Assembly (NCBI GenBank): GCA_023101885.1
Contig: JALPQD010000360.1
Location: 186,001-250,000 of the forward strand
DNA from: Typhlomys cinereus
Lineage: Eukaryota > Chordata > Mammalia > Rodentia > Platacanthomyidae
Direction of reading: 5' to 3'
DNA: 64,000 nucleotides
A program made the position numbers and the translations under genes. The notes beneath the pieces are model-generated. The model worked only from the letters and a program-made list of their open reading frames with translations, searched no databases and was not told the origin of the DNA. This document shows positions 33,301 to 46,200 of the stretch, piece by piece (position 1 is the stretch's first letter; each line of letters starts with the position of its first letter).

Positions 33301-34820
33301 ATCCATCATGATCAAGGGAGAAAGAAAAGTTTTCCCGCCACAAAAACAACTTGAAGGGATACATGTCCATTCAAAAACTGCAAGAAATGATACTCAAGCT
33401 TGAAGGGAAAAACAAGCATATCCATGTTATGGAATTAACTCACTGATCAAGAGACACAGATTAAAACTTGGATTAAAAAACACAACCCAGCAATCTCTGC
33501 CTGCAGGAAACCCATCTCACCACAAAAGATAGGCACATCTAAAAATAAAAGGCTGGTCAAAATTCTGCAAGCTAATGAACAGGAAACAGGCAGGGGTAGC
33601 CATTATCCTTTCAGACGAAGTGGACTTCAAACCGAACAAATCATAAGAGACACAGATGGCACTACATTTTAGTCACAGGTACAATTAACCAGGAATTCAC
33701 AATATTGACATATATGCACCCAATACGGGCCCTCTTCACATTCTTTAAGCAAACCCTACAACGTCTAAAGGGAGAATTCAGCCCAAAAACGATATTCTTG
33801 GGGACTTCAACACCGCCCTCTCAACATGGGATAGATCAACAGGTCAAAAGCTTAACAGAGACACATTGGAATTGAATCAAACCCTTACTGAAATGGACCT
33901 TACAGATGTCTATCGAACTTTTCATGCACGCACCCAGAATATATATTTTTCTCAGCAGCACACGGAACTTTCTCCAAAATAGATCACATATTGGGCCACA
34001 AAAATCAATATTGGCCACGGGGAACTGCAGAGAAGAGCAGTGGACAGTCTCAGTCCTAGTATCTGGAACCTGGTTCCTGGGGGCTAAGTGTCCCCGCTGC
34101 AGTCAGGGTCGCAGGTTGGCAGGAAGAAGGCAGTTTGACATCAGTGCACAGTGAATGCAAGACAGCTGGGGGCGTGGGGACTCACTGCATCGTTTTGATT
34201 TTGTGCTCATTAATGAATTGAGAGCCACCGCTCCGCGGTCCTTGTTCTGTCTTGCGTGTCTCAGTTGCTTATAACTGGAGAATACTGATTGTGGGACCGC
34301 CATCCGGTTTCTTTGCCTGCCCTTCTTCCACTCATCTTTCACCCTCGGGATCACAGCAAGGTAGCACTTCTCACAAGACCCGCCCATGAAAGGATTTCGG
34401 TTTTCTAATGTCTTTGTTTGAGGGGTGTGGGTTGGTGTGTGTCCATACAGACTTCAAGTTAGGGAGTGGTGGCAAAGGTGGAAAACTCTACATTCGGCCT
34501 GCAAGACAGCTCAGGGGATAAGGATGCTAAATTTGGGGATCTGGTTTTATCCCTGGAAGCCCACTGTTGGAAGAGCATGTGCATATGCCAACATATATAC
34601 ATATATAACATAGACATGATAACACACCATATAGACAGATACACTGACAGATACACAAACACACACACACAACACATTTTGAATAAATAATGGCTCTATG
34701 AAACTGAAAGAATTGAGCAGGATGGGTTCATTGGTGAATTCTACCACACATTAAAGGAACATGTATTCATTCTTTACAATCTGTTTCTTTTTCTTTTTTT
34801 TTTTTTACTGTTTCTTGTGT

Positions 34821-34870
<50 letters not shown>

Positions 34871-36583
34871 CTGAGGAGGATCAAGGGTAATTTTGGAAAT
34901 CAAACTGGGTTGCTTCTACCTCTTGCTTTGCTTGTGGATTTCCCAGGCTCTGCCCTCTAGGGCCAGAAGTGCATGTCACCACAGTTTCTGGCTGGTGTAT
35001 TTTTATGTCGGACCTGGGATTCAAACTCAGTACCTTCTTCTTGTGAGGCAGAGTCTTAACCCTGAACCATCTCTCCAGCACTCTCCATCTTTTTATAAGA
35101 AAGAGACAATTCAGGATCTCTTTCCTTGGGAATTCGGTCTATGAAGCAACATTACCCTAACATCAAAATCACAGAAGTTTTACAAAGAAAGAATACAATA
35201 TCTTCCAATAATATAAATCATAACTAGTCACCTAAAGCACTAGTATATCAAGAAAAGTAATGTTACGATGCTTCAGTATCTTCTTTGGATGGACTGATTT
35301 ATCCTATCTTGGGAAGGTCCAAAGAATCAATGACAAAAATCTCCAACACTAAATATTTGTCACATATCGATTCTTCCTATATTGACCTATAGAAACAACA
35401 GAAGCCAACCAAAACCCAAATAAAATTACACTTTAAAATGCTGGGCAGATGTAGCAATCCTGCTTCAGTAATTTCAGCCACAGAACGTGGAGAATGGGAA
35501 TCCTCAGAGCAAAGTGGCTACCAGAGTGATCCAATCAGTGAGCTCTGGGTTTGATTAGAGACTCTGTCTCAAAAAAAAAATTAATGGCAATCTCCGAGCT
35601 CCACATATGTTAGGGTTGCATTTTGGTGTCAGCTTCACAGGTGCGACTGTTTGGGGCACAGCCTAGGGATTAATGGTTGGAACAGGACCCTGAACAAGTC
35701 CTCAGGAACTTGATTGATTGCTGTGGAAACCCAGCCTATGGTGGGTGGAACTTTCCAGTGGTGGACCGATAATAGAAAGCGCAAGAGAGGGACTTGCTCC
35801 TTCCCTTATTTGTGTCACCTTGCTGTGGAGTTGCACTCTGGGAGCAGCATTCACTTTTAGGAGCATCGTGGCCTTCTTTGTTGCTGCTGCCGCAGCCTCT
35901 GTCCTTGGCTGACTCGGGCGCTTCATTTTTTTCCACCATGTTATCGTTGTCCCCACTCGCCTTTGGCGCCTGGCCTGGAGGCCTTCCTGGCCGTTACTGT
36001 TCATCGCTGATGTTGGAACGCAGCTGTTCTCACCAACATTGGAACACCGTCTTTTGGCCTTCCACAGAAGTAAAGGCTTGAGACCTTCTTGGGGTCTTTT
36101 GGCTTTTTGAAACATTCCAGTCAAAAACGAAGCGGCTATGGTTGCTATTTGAAGGCACTATTTTTTATTATGAATTTGAATAAACTTACTTCTATCACAA
36201 ATGTTCCATTCTTAGCATTCTCTTTCCTCAGAGAACATGCATGCTTGGATACACACATGCATACACATGCACACACTTGCCCAACACATAGTATGTGGCA
36301 CAAAGACACAAAACCCCATATGCAAACATGCATTATGCACCCCCCCCATACCACAGTAGGAAAGGGGAAAAATGCAATACTATTCTCCATGAAAGAATTG
36401 TGGTGATTGGATTTTAGTAAATTAAAATTCCAGCTTCACGAAAGATAAGGTCAGAAGAATGAGAAATAAGTCCTAGATTTGGAAAAAAAATATTACTAAA
36501 TCATTAGATAGATGTTATGGAAAACATACCAAGAACTATTTATTAATTTTTCATGTCTACGTGTGTTGGAAGGGCCATGTGAT

Positions 36584-36631
<48 letters not shown>

Positions 36632-38014
36632 ATGTGTCTGTGTATATCAGAGTGCATGTGTGTGTTTGCGGAGGCTCAATGGAATCTTCCTGGATTTTTC
36701 TACTTCCTTTTTGCTTTGTCTGGAAGTTTCCCAGGCTCTGCTTTCAGGGCAGGAAGTGCAGGCCACTGCCATTCTGATCAGTGGTTTCTGCATGGAGTCT
36801 AGGATCTGAAACTCATGAGGGACCTTCTGCTTTCCAGGGCAGAGCTAACCCCTAAGCCATCTCTCCAGCACACTGCCACATCATTCTTTTGAGAGCGACC
36901 ATTTATCAGACTCAGAGCTCACCAAAAGGACTATTCTGGTTAGTCACTCATTCTGGAGATTCTCAGTCTCCACTTTTCCATGAACATGCCTGCTATCATG
37001 GGAACTTACTATGACTGTTTAACCCCTTGCTTCTAGGATCCTCCCGCCTGGAGACCTCTCCCTGTGATCCCTGCTAGATTTGGAGGGATTGTTGACATGT
37101 CAGTCATCCTGCATATCCAGGCAAAGTCCAAATCACATTCTGGCTATATCCTGGTTGCTGCAGCCCGACTTATGTGGGTTTCTTGCATATCATTGGCCCT
37201 TCAAATCTTTAGGCTCTTACAATCTTGCCACTCCCACTCCGGAAGTTCCCTGAACTCTAGGAGGGAGAGATCGTCTGATATTGTTCCAGGTGGCTATCAG
37301 AAAAAGAACAACTCAGCGGATAGAAATGAAGCTGCTGCAATCCCACAGGGAGGCCCTGAGTAGATGAACGACAACCACTAAGTAAGCAAGCAAGCAATCA
37401 CACATCACACCACCCATACACACACACAAAAACACACACACCTACATACACACACACAGACACACACAACCAACAACAATCACATAACACACACACCCAC
37501 ATTCATACTCACAGAAACACACACATACACACACCCACAACAAAAGACACACATCTACAAACACACACACAACCAACAACACACACACAACACACCACCT
37601 ACACACACATACATACACACATACACACAAACATACACACACAATACATACACACAAAACCACCCATACCACACATACAAAACACACAACATACATACAT
37701 ACACACAGACACACACACCAAAACACTCACATACACACACCCCACATTCCATACACACAGAAAAAACCCTCACATACACACCCACCCACATTCATACAAG
37801 AAAACACATACACACCCACCCACACCACAAAGACAACACTATTACACACAACAACACACACATCTCCATACAACACCAGACCACACACCCATCCACTACC
37901 AACAATACACAAAACACACACCCAAACATACACCACACCAAAAAACACTCACATACACACACACCCACATTCACTACACAGAAACCCACTCACATACACT
38001 CCCACCCACCACAC
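27366..38014 (-). repeat. Block P2: inverted partial copy of P (equivalent to 15592 down to about 4600)
   Basis: Starts at the base complementary to 15592 and follows P backwards: L1 ORF2 end, SINE (28385-28680), L1 mosaic (28890-34010), possible exon (34190-34410), SINEs (34480-34680, 34800-35085, 36555-36875), GC-rich segment (35640-36140), L1 3'UTR (about 37020-37260) and CA array 2 (37390-38014). It keeps the 4.9 kb that P' has lost. It carries very many one-base deletions relative to P and P'. Confidence 0.92.
28890..34010. repeat. L1 mosaic, P2 copy
   Basis: Counterpart of 8748-14020 with all strands reversed: 28890-30365 minus (3'UTR and ORF2 end), 30370-31745 plus (ORF2 linker and RT start), 31755-32205 minus (RT piece), 32205-34010 plus (5'UTR, ORF1, endonuclease). 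Frames are more broken than in the other copies because of one-base losses. Confidence 0.85.
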
Positions 38015-38687
38015 GGACTGAATTTTTTTTTCTAATTAATAAAGCAATTTGCCAGTTTATGAAAGCTTTTTCTGAATTTGCTTTAAGTTCTAGTTCTTCA
38101 CAAATTTTTTAAAGGCCCAGCTCTCCATTTCAACTTGACATATATCTTTTGATATACAAGGTATCAGTTCATATATCAGCCACTGCCCACTGTAAGAGAA
38201 ACTTGTTTGCACAATGTTGAGAGCAGAGAAAAACTGTAAATGGAAGTGTATTTAGAGTACATTTTGCCAAGAGGCTATTAGATAAATAATGATTAAAATT
38301 GTCCTTCTGTTACCCTATGAACTCTTTTATTTTTCTCCCACATTTTTTCCTCATCATATAAGCTCAATAGTTACCCTGTCCACAAAGCAAGGTAACCCCC
38401 GTGAACTCTTCAGCAAAGAGCTTTCATCTAGGTTATAAGTACCAGGCCTGAACCCCCACAAGATTAGACAAGAGGGAACCCTGGGGTCCATAGAAGTGGC
38501 TAATAGGAGGGTGAAAGGGAATAGAATGGATTGATAAGGGGGACAGGTGAGGGAATTGGGAGGGACAGGAATAGAGGAAAACAGGAATTATTACTCAATA
38601 TGCTTGTAAAATTTAAAAAAAATAAGGAAATATATCATTTCTTAAAAAAAATGAAAGAGTTCTTCAGTTTAAGTAAAGGCATAGTGT

Positions 38688-39107
38688 CATAGTTAGGCAC
38701 AGGTGTCAACTTCACAGCTGAAGGTTTGACTCTGGGCACATTTGTAGAGAATTAGTGGTTGAGTTAAGTCCAGAGCAAGCCTGCAGGAGATTTTCTAGCT
38801 GATGGGGAAGGCCCAGCCCATGGTGAGTGAGATTAGGCCCTGGAAGAAAAGACAGAGATCTCGTAAGAGAGCTGGCATCCTTGTGTACACTTGGCCATAC
38901 ATTCTGGACTTGGAAGTAAGGATTGTCCATCTCTCAGCCATTATGTAATGATTGTGTGGCCAGAACCCTCAGCCCTGGTGTTGGTGTGAGCTCTCCCATC
39001 AAGCTGGATAAAGAACTGTAATCAGTAATATTAAGAGAAAATAAATGCCTAGTTCCTTTAAGCCAGTTGTTGGTCATTTTTTAGCAACCATGCAGGCAGA
39101 CTGCAAC
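38688..39107 (+). repeat. Unclassified ~420 bp repeat (GGTGTCAACTTGAC family), S copy
   Basis: CACAGGTGTCAACTTCACAG start, GATGGGGAAGGCCCAGCCCA core, AGAAAATAAATGCCTAGTTC and a GCAGGCAGACTGCAAC end. It is the empty-site allele for the SINE at 48336-48639. Confidence 0.65.
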
Positions 39108-39239
39108 AGAGAGGAAATGAGTAGGCAAAAATAAATAAATAAATAAAGTACCAGGCATGAGTCTCCTTATGTAAAGCAAGGCTCAAGCCAGATTGCAAAA
39201 TGGTTGGTGGGTCCCTAGCAGTACTGCCCCAGTTGTGCT

Positions 39240-39610
39240 ATGTCATGGTTTGAAGATTTGACCCCCAGCTCAATATTTGCATTCATGGGTGATGTTAATG
39301 TGTGAGAAGCTTTGTCACCTTTGGAAGGTGATGCTTTGCTGGAGGAAGGCACATCACGGGGAGTTAGACTTTGAGTTTGCTAGTGAGCCGTGCTTCCTCT
39401 GTTTTCTCTTTATTTCTGCTTCCATGACGACTGAAGTGTACTGAACCAGGCTTCTTGCTTCTTGCTCCAGCCTGCCTTCTGCTATGACATTTCGCCACAG
39501 TGGCTATATTTCCTTGGGAACCATAAGCTAAAGATATCTCCATATGCCTCCTAGTTTTTGTTCTTCTTAAGTTTAGTCTGAATTTTGTCTCACAGCAACG
39601 AAATAAAAGT
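39240..39610 (+). repeat. ORR1-like MaLR LTR
   Basis: TGTCATGGTTTGAAGATTTG start, GGTGATGCTTTGCTGGAGGA and GGCACATCACGGGGAG in the order of rodent ORR1, a TCTTTATTTCTGCTTCC segment, and an end near GCAACGAAATAAAAGTTC. The inverted copy is at about 47743-48120. Confidence 0.75.
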
Positions 39611-39792
39611 TCATGCAGTTAAAAACTGGTAATGGGAAATTGAATATTTCTGTGAAAATAAGAGTATTTTGTTTCTAAAAGTGGTGCATTCGATGATAAT
39701 GAGAAAATTTGGTTCCAAACGTACAGTAATGCTGCAATATGAGGTTTTTGCTTTGTAAAGTGTTTTCCCGGAGAAATGTGGAGAATTCTGGG

Positions 39793-42700
39793 AAATGAAA
39801 GACATTTTTTAATTTTCTTTTTCCTTTGTCCAAAATTTTATTTTTTTCCTAACAATACAAGCACAATAGATACCCCGTCTTCTCCCTCCTTCCATCTCAA
39901 TCCCTCCCCCTCCCCAGTACCTATCCCTTTTCCCTCCCATCCCCTGGAGCACCTTTTGTGTGAATGCCAAACTTCCTCTGAGACTCCAACCACTGCAGGA
40001 ATCATGGCATAGCCTGGAAAGTGGCTTACCCTAATATGGGAACTCTATTATGACTGCTTAATCCCTTGCCTCTAAGAATCCTACTGTCTGGAGCCTTCTC
40101 CCTTGTGATGCATGCTAGACTTTTGGAGGTTCGTTTACATGTCAACCATTAAGCAGGTCAAGTAAAGTCCAATCCTGGCTACTGCAGCCCTAACTTGTTT
40201 GAGTGTCTTACATATCATTGGTCCTCCCCATCTTTAGGCTCTTTCTATTTTTGTGCCCTCTCTTCCACAAGGTTCTCTGAGCTTTAGGATGGGGAGAGAT
40301 TTGGATGGTCTGGTTCCAGGTGATTAATGTAAGTTCTTTGGTTTTCTAAATTATGGTTTGTTGTTGTTTTCAGTTTTGCTTTTCCTGCTTTGCCCTTGTC
40401 TGCATTCCAGTGGTATCGAAGGTCACTTCCTAACCAAAGACAAAAGAATGTTTAAATGAAGATCTTAATAAAAGAGATTCACTAAAAGGAGATGCACAGG
40501 TAGATGGAAGAATAAGAATAAGACTCAAGAGAGGGAGTGGTCAGTGTTCCTTTTGCCAGGTGGTTACCTTCTATCTGCAAGTTCCTATATCTTCCCTGAT
40601 TGGTGAGTTCAAACCTGTTCAATCCAGGTGACCAGAAAGGGAAGTGAGAATGAGCTGTACCCGGTGTTTCACTACTTACATGGAATACATGACCATGGCA
40701 TATTTTCTCTACTGAAGCATGATCCCCTCTCTCCTTTTTTTCTGGTGGGGGACCCTCCTTCCCCTTCCCTACTATTTATAATCCTTTGCAATTACAGAGA
40801 TTTATCTCTGAATATGCCATTAAGTAGGTTTGGAACTAGGATCTACTTATTAGGGAGTACATATAGTGTATTATTTCTATGTATAGGATACTTCCCTCAA
40901 TATACTTTTTTTCTAATTCCATCCATCTCCCAGAAAATTCCATGAATTCATCCTTTTTGATTGCTGAGCAGTATTCCATTGTATAGATGAGAACATTTTC
41001 ATGATCTGTTTATCAACTGTTGGGCATTTGGGTTGATTCCATGACTTTGCTATTGTAAATAGTGCTGCAATGAACATGGTTGTTCTCATGTCCCTGTAGT
41101 GAATTATAGGAGATCATGTACACATGGCATTTCAAGATTTAACTTTTTTAGAAATTGCCATAATAATCGCCAGAGTGTCTGTGTAAGCCTGCATTCCCAC
41201 TAGCAATGTATGAGAGTTCCCTTCTATCCACATCTTTTCAAGCATTTGGAGTTGTTTGTATTGTGGATTTTTGCCATTCCTGACCAGGGTGAGATGATAT
41301 CTCAGCGAGATTGGATTTTGCACTTTCCTTGATGGTGGAGCATTTTTGAAGATATTTGTGAGACATTGCAATGAAAGATATTTTGATGGGAAAACAGATT
41401 TAATGGACCTCCCTAGTGAGAGTTGTGATGACAGAATTGCTGAGGGAAATGTGGAAAGTGAAGGCCTTACTTTTTATGCAATACACTGCTTTGTGAAAGG
41501 GACTAGGGAAAATATGTGTGATGCTATGATCCTTAAAGGCAATGGATTTACAGCCGCAATAGTGTTCCTATACTAATGGGGAACACAAAAAAGAGTTCTA
41601 GGCAATGCTACTGACTCCTGACACCTCATCATAGAGGAGGACCCAGAGGGAAGTTTGTCATGCATACTAAAGAATGCTCCAGGAATGGGGGGGTGGGGGC
41701 ACTGGGAGAAAGGGAAGGAGGGGGAAGGGAAGGGGAAAAGGGAAGACAGAGTAAGGGAATCCAGGGAGGGGTGCAGGGAGGGAGGGAAATGGGGTACTTA
41801 TCAACATTGTATGAGGGGAAGAATAAAAAAAAGTGTGATGATTTATCAGAGGATGTTACTGGCTTTTTATTGTCATAACTTGCCCTGAAGGACTTAAAAT
41901 ATAAGACTGAGATGTATTAGGTGAGAGACTTTTCAACATAAGAAAGTGACATGCAACATATGACAAAGAGACATGGCTATTTACTGTGCCTTTATTCAGG
42001 TCTATGATGAAAAAGAGCAACAGGGAACAGAAGCAAAAATCGCTGTGATTTGATTTGAGAAACACTGAGGACCAAGAATTAGGCAGCAAAACACAGTTGT
42101 GTTAAAGAGAACTACCGTACTGAATAACTAAAGCCTTGAAAGATAAGAAACACAAACTTTTGGAAAAAAGTTGAAAGTCGAGCTCTTAGCCTCTGAACAA
42201 TAAGTAAACAGGAGATATTTCTTCTAACACACCATAAAGAAGCTAAACAGTTGTGCTCCAAGTCCCAGTCACCACCTGAGTGTTTAGTAGAACTGAGAGC
42301 ATTGTCCACTGGTACGGGCTTCAGAGGCATTAAAGAACAAGAGTAAGGAGGTCATGTTCTCATCCACAGTTTCGGGAGCTCTGAAGCCTGTTAGGATATG
42401 AAAGAACAGAATACTGGCAAGGGTCCAATTTAAACATGTATTTGAAGCATGAACTGTCATTGTGAAGGCAGGTTGGAGATGCCAGAGCCTATATGTGACA
42501 TCTGTCAGGAGGGCTAGATACAATAAGAGGAGCAGCCAAAGAGAATGATGTGTGTTTCAGGCAACGGTGAAGAGGTGAAAACAGACCCTTTCAAACAGAT
42601 AATTTCAAAGGAAGGTGTTACATGCCTGACTTGAGGGTTTGGACATAGAAATGTAGAGCTGGAGAGAATGTTCTTCTGGTTTCCAGATGGTAATGGATTC

Positions 42701-43236
42701 TGATTACACAATAATCCTCCCTTTTTGAATGGGACATTTTTTCTGTAATGTGGTATTTTACCAGTATTAAACTATTTTTTGTTTTTACAGGAGACACAAT
42801 ACTTGTGGTTTCAAAAAAGACCTTGAACTTTTCACTTTTTATCAGTGGGGTTCCTATAGTCTTGGGGACTTTAAAATTAGTAGCCAATTTCAATTAGGAA
42901 GTGGCATGAGCCACGGTTCTCAAAGGTGGAATGTTATAGTTAATGTGAATTGTCCCCACTGCCTCATTTGTTTGCATCCTTAACTCATGTTAATATTGAG
43001 ACAGTCTGTACCGTTTGGGAGGAGGGGGGCCTTGCTGAGGAAAGCATGTCACAGGGGAAGAGTCTAGAGGTTTAGTACCCTGTCTCTGCATCCCTCATTT
43101 CTTCTTAGTCCTCTTGCTCAAGACCACCATAGTGCCATGAACCAGACTTCTACCTCCAGTCAACCCTTCTCTTATTCAATCCCTGCCAAAATAGATTTCA
43201 TCCATAGTGTGGAAACATAAGTTAAATAAAATCACT
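39793..43236 (+). repeat. Duplicon block R, copy 2, 3'-truncated
   Basis: Matches R1 from 23143 to about 26567, then stops at CACTTCT and joins inverted R3. Clean up to about 41830, then many one-base losses to the end. L1 antisense at 39800-41330, L1 3' end sense at about 41650-41835, LTR at 42905-43230. Confidence 0.9.
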
Positions 43237-46200
43237 TCTGGGAAATCGTTCAATTGTCACCCATTGTGCAGGGCAAGCAAGATCCAATCACATTGTGGCT
43301 ATATTCTGGTTGCTGCAGTCCCGATTTATTCAAGTATATTACATATACTTGGTCCTCCCCATCTTCAGTCTCTTTCTATCTTATGCCCCCTCTTCTAAAA
43401 GGTTCCCTGAGCTTACGTATGGGGAGAGACTTGGCTGGTTCCAAGTAAATAATGTAGGATCTTTGGTGTTCTGAATTTCTTTATTTTTTCAATTTTGCTG
43501 TTCCTGCACTGCCCTTGGATGTATCCTGATTTGTTGCCAAGGTCAACTCCTAAACAAAGATAAAAGACTGTTTCAAGGAATATGTAAATATAAGAAGAGA
43601 TTCAAAGGTAGATGGACATTCAGAAGGACACAGCAGTGAGAGGGGTCAGTCTCCAATTTGAGAGTTGGTTACCATCTAACTTCCAGTCCCACTATCCTCC
43701 CTGCTGATTATATGAAACTTGTTCAGTTCCAAGTGACCAGGTAAAGGAAATGAGAGTGAGCTGCAGAAAATGTCTTGGTAGAAATGAGGAGGATTTTTAA
43801 GTGTTCTCAGTTCTTTTTACATCTCTTTTCCTTGCCCTATATCTATCCTGGTTTGTTAGCAGTAGTTGGGACCCTTCACAGAATGGCAGATAACCGGCTT
43901 TGCAGGTTTAATTCATTGTTGCCCTAAGAATGACTCTATTCCTTTTGTAATTATTTTTTGTTCCATGAAAGATGTCTTATAATATTCTTTCTGGTGCTGC
44001 CAAGCAATGATCATAAAGAAATTAAGGGAGAAAGTGAGTTTTATTTAACTTATGTTTCCACACATGGGTGAAATCTATTTTGGCAGGGATTGAATAAGAG
44101 AAGGGTTGACTGGAGGTAGAAGTCTGGTTCATGGCACTATGGTGAGTCTTGAAGCAAAGAGACTAAGAAGAAATGAGAGGATGCAGAGACAGGGTACTAA
44201 ACGTCTAGACTCTTCCCCTGTGACATGCTTTCCTCCAGCAAGGCACCACCTCCTCCCAAACATGGTACAGACTGTCTCAATATTAACATGAGTTAAGGAT
44301 GCAAACATATGAGGCAGTGGGGACAATTCACATTAACTATAACATTCCACCCTTTGAGAACCAGTAGGCTCATGACCACTTCATAATTGAAATTGCATGC
44401 AGTCTAATTTTAAATGTCCCTAAAGACTATAGGAACCCCACTGATGAAAAGTTTCAAGGTCTTTTTTGAAACACAAAGTATCGTGATCTCCTGTAAAAAC
44501 AAAAATAGTTTATATACTGGTAAAATACCATGGTACAGAATAAATGTTCCCATTCAAAAAGGGAGGATTAGTTGTGTAATCAGAATCCATTACCACTCTG
44601 GAAACCAGAAGAACATTCTCCCAGCTCTACATTTCTATGTCCAACACCCTCAAGTCAGGCATGTAACACTTCCTTTGAAATTATCTCAGTTTGAAAGGGT
44701 TCTGTTTTCACTTCTTCATCACAGTTGCCTGAAACACACATCATTCTCTTTGGCTGCTCCTCTTATTGTATCTAGCCTTCCTGACAGATGTCACATATAG
44801 GCTCTGGTATCTCTAAACCTGCATTCACAATGACAGTTCATGCTTCAAATACATGTTATTAAATTGGGACCCTTGCAAGTATTCTGTCTCTTTCATATCC
44901 TAACAGGCTTCAAGAGCTCCCAGAAACTGTGGATGAGGGAACATGACCTCCTTACTCTTGTTCTTTAATGCCTCTGAAGCCAGTACCAGGTGGACAATGC
45001 TGCTCAGTTCTACTATAACCTCCAGGTGGTGACTGGGACCCTTGGAGCACAACTGGTTTAGCTTCTTTATCGTGGTGTTAGAAGAAATATCTCAAATGTA
45101 CTTGATTGTTCAGAGGCGTAAGAGCTCTGACTTTCAACTTGATTTTCAAAAGTTTGTGTTCTTATTCTTCGCAAGCTTGGGTTCACTAGTACAGTAGGTC
45201 TCTTTAACAACAACTGTGGTTTTGCTGCCTAAATTCTTGTGGTCCTCAAGTTTTCTCAAATCAAAATTCACAGCATTTGTTTGCTTCTGTTCCTCTTGTT
45301 GGTCTTTTTCATCATAGACATGAATAAAGGCACAGTAAATTAGCCATGTCTCTTTGTCATATGTTGCATGTCACTTTCTTATGTTGAAAAGTCTCTCACC
45401 TAATACATCTCCAGTCTTTAATATTTTAAGTCAGCTTCAGGAGCAAGCTTTATGACAATCAAAAAGCCAGTAACATCCTCTGATAAATCATCACACTTTT
45501 TTTATTTCTTCATCTCATACAATGTTGATAAGTATCCCAGTTCCCTCCCTCCCTCCATCCCTCCTTGGATTCCCTTACTCCCTCCCTCCTTTTCCCCTTC
45601 CCTTCGCCTCCCTCCCTTTCTCCCAGTGCCACCTCCCCCCCCTTCTTGGAGCATTCTTTAGTATGCACGACAAACTTCCCTCTGGGTCCTGCTCTCTTAT
45701 GAGGTGTCAGGAGTCAGTTGCATTGCCTAGAACTCTTTTTTTGTGTTCCCCATTAGTATAGGAACACTATTGCGGCTGTTAATCTATTGCTTCTAAGGAT
45801 CATAGCATCACACATATTTTCCCTAGTCCCTTTCACAAAGCAGTCTATTGCATAAAAAGTAAGGCCTTTACTTTCTACATTTCCCTCAGCAATTCTGTCA
45901 TCACAATTCTCACTAGAGAGGTCCATTAAGTCTGTTTTCCCATCAAAATATCTTTCATTGCAATGTCTCACAAATATCTTCAAAAATGCTCCACCATAAG
46001 GGAAAGTGCAAAATCCAGTCTCACTGAGATATCATCTCACCCTGGTCAGGTTGGCAAAAATCCACAGTACAAACAACTCCAAATGCTTGAAAAGATGTGG
46101 AGACAAGGGTACTCTCACACATTGCTAGTGGGAATGCAGGCTTACATAGACACTCTGGCAATTATTATGGCAATTTCTAAAAAAGTTAAATCTTGAAATG

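Larger units (their letters stand above)
38015..39792 (+). repeat. Duplicon block S, forward copy
   Basis: From GGACTGAATTTTTTTT onwards it matches the reverse complement of 49634-47539. Contains AT-rich sequence, a purine-rich old L1-like tail ending in TTTAAAAAAAATAAGG (38500-38630), the 420-bp repeat (38688-39107), an (AAAT)n run at 39130-39147, and an ORR1-like LTR. It lacks the SINE found in S'. Confidence 0.9.

Noticed and set aside
37385..38014. Regularly spaced repeats resembling a CRISPR-like array
   Set aside because: A CA microsatellite with drifting interruptions in a mammalian genome; no constant repeat/spacer pattern.
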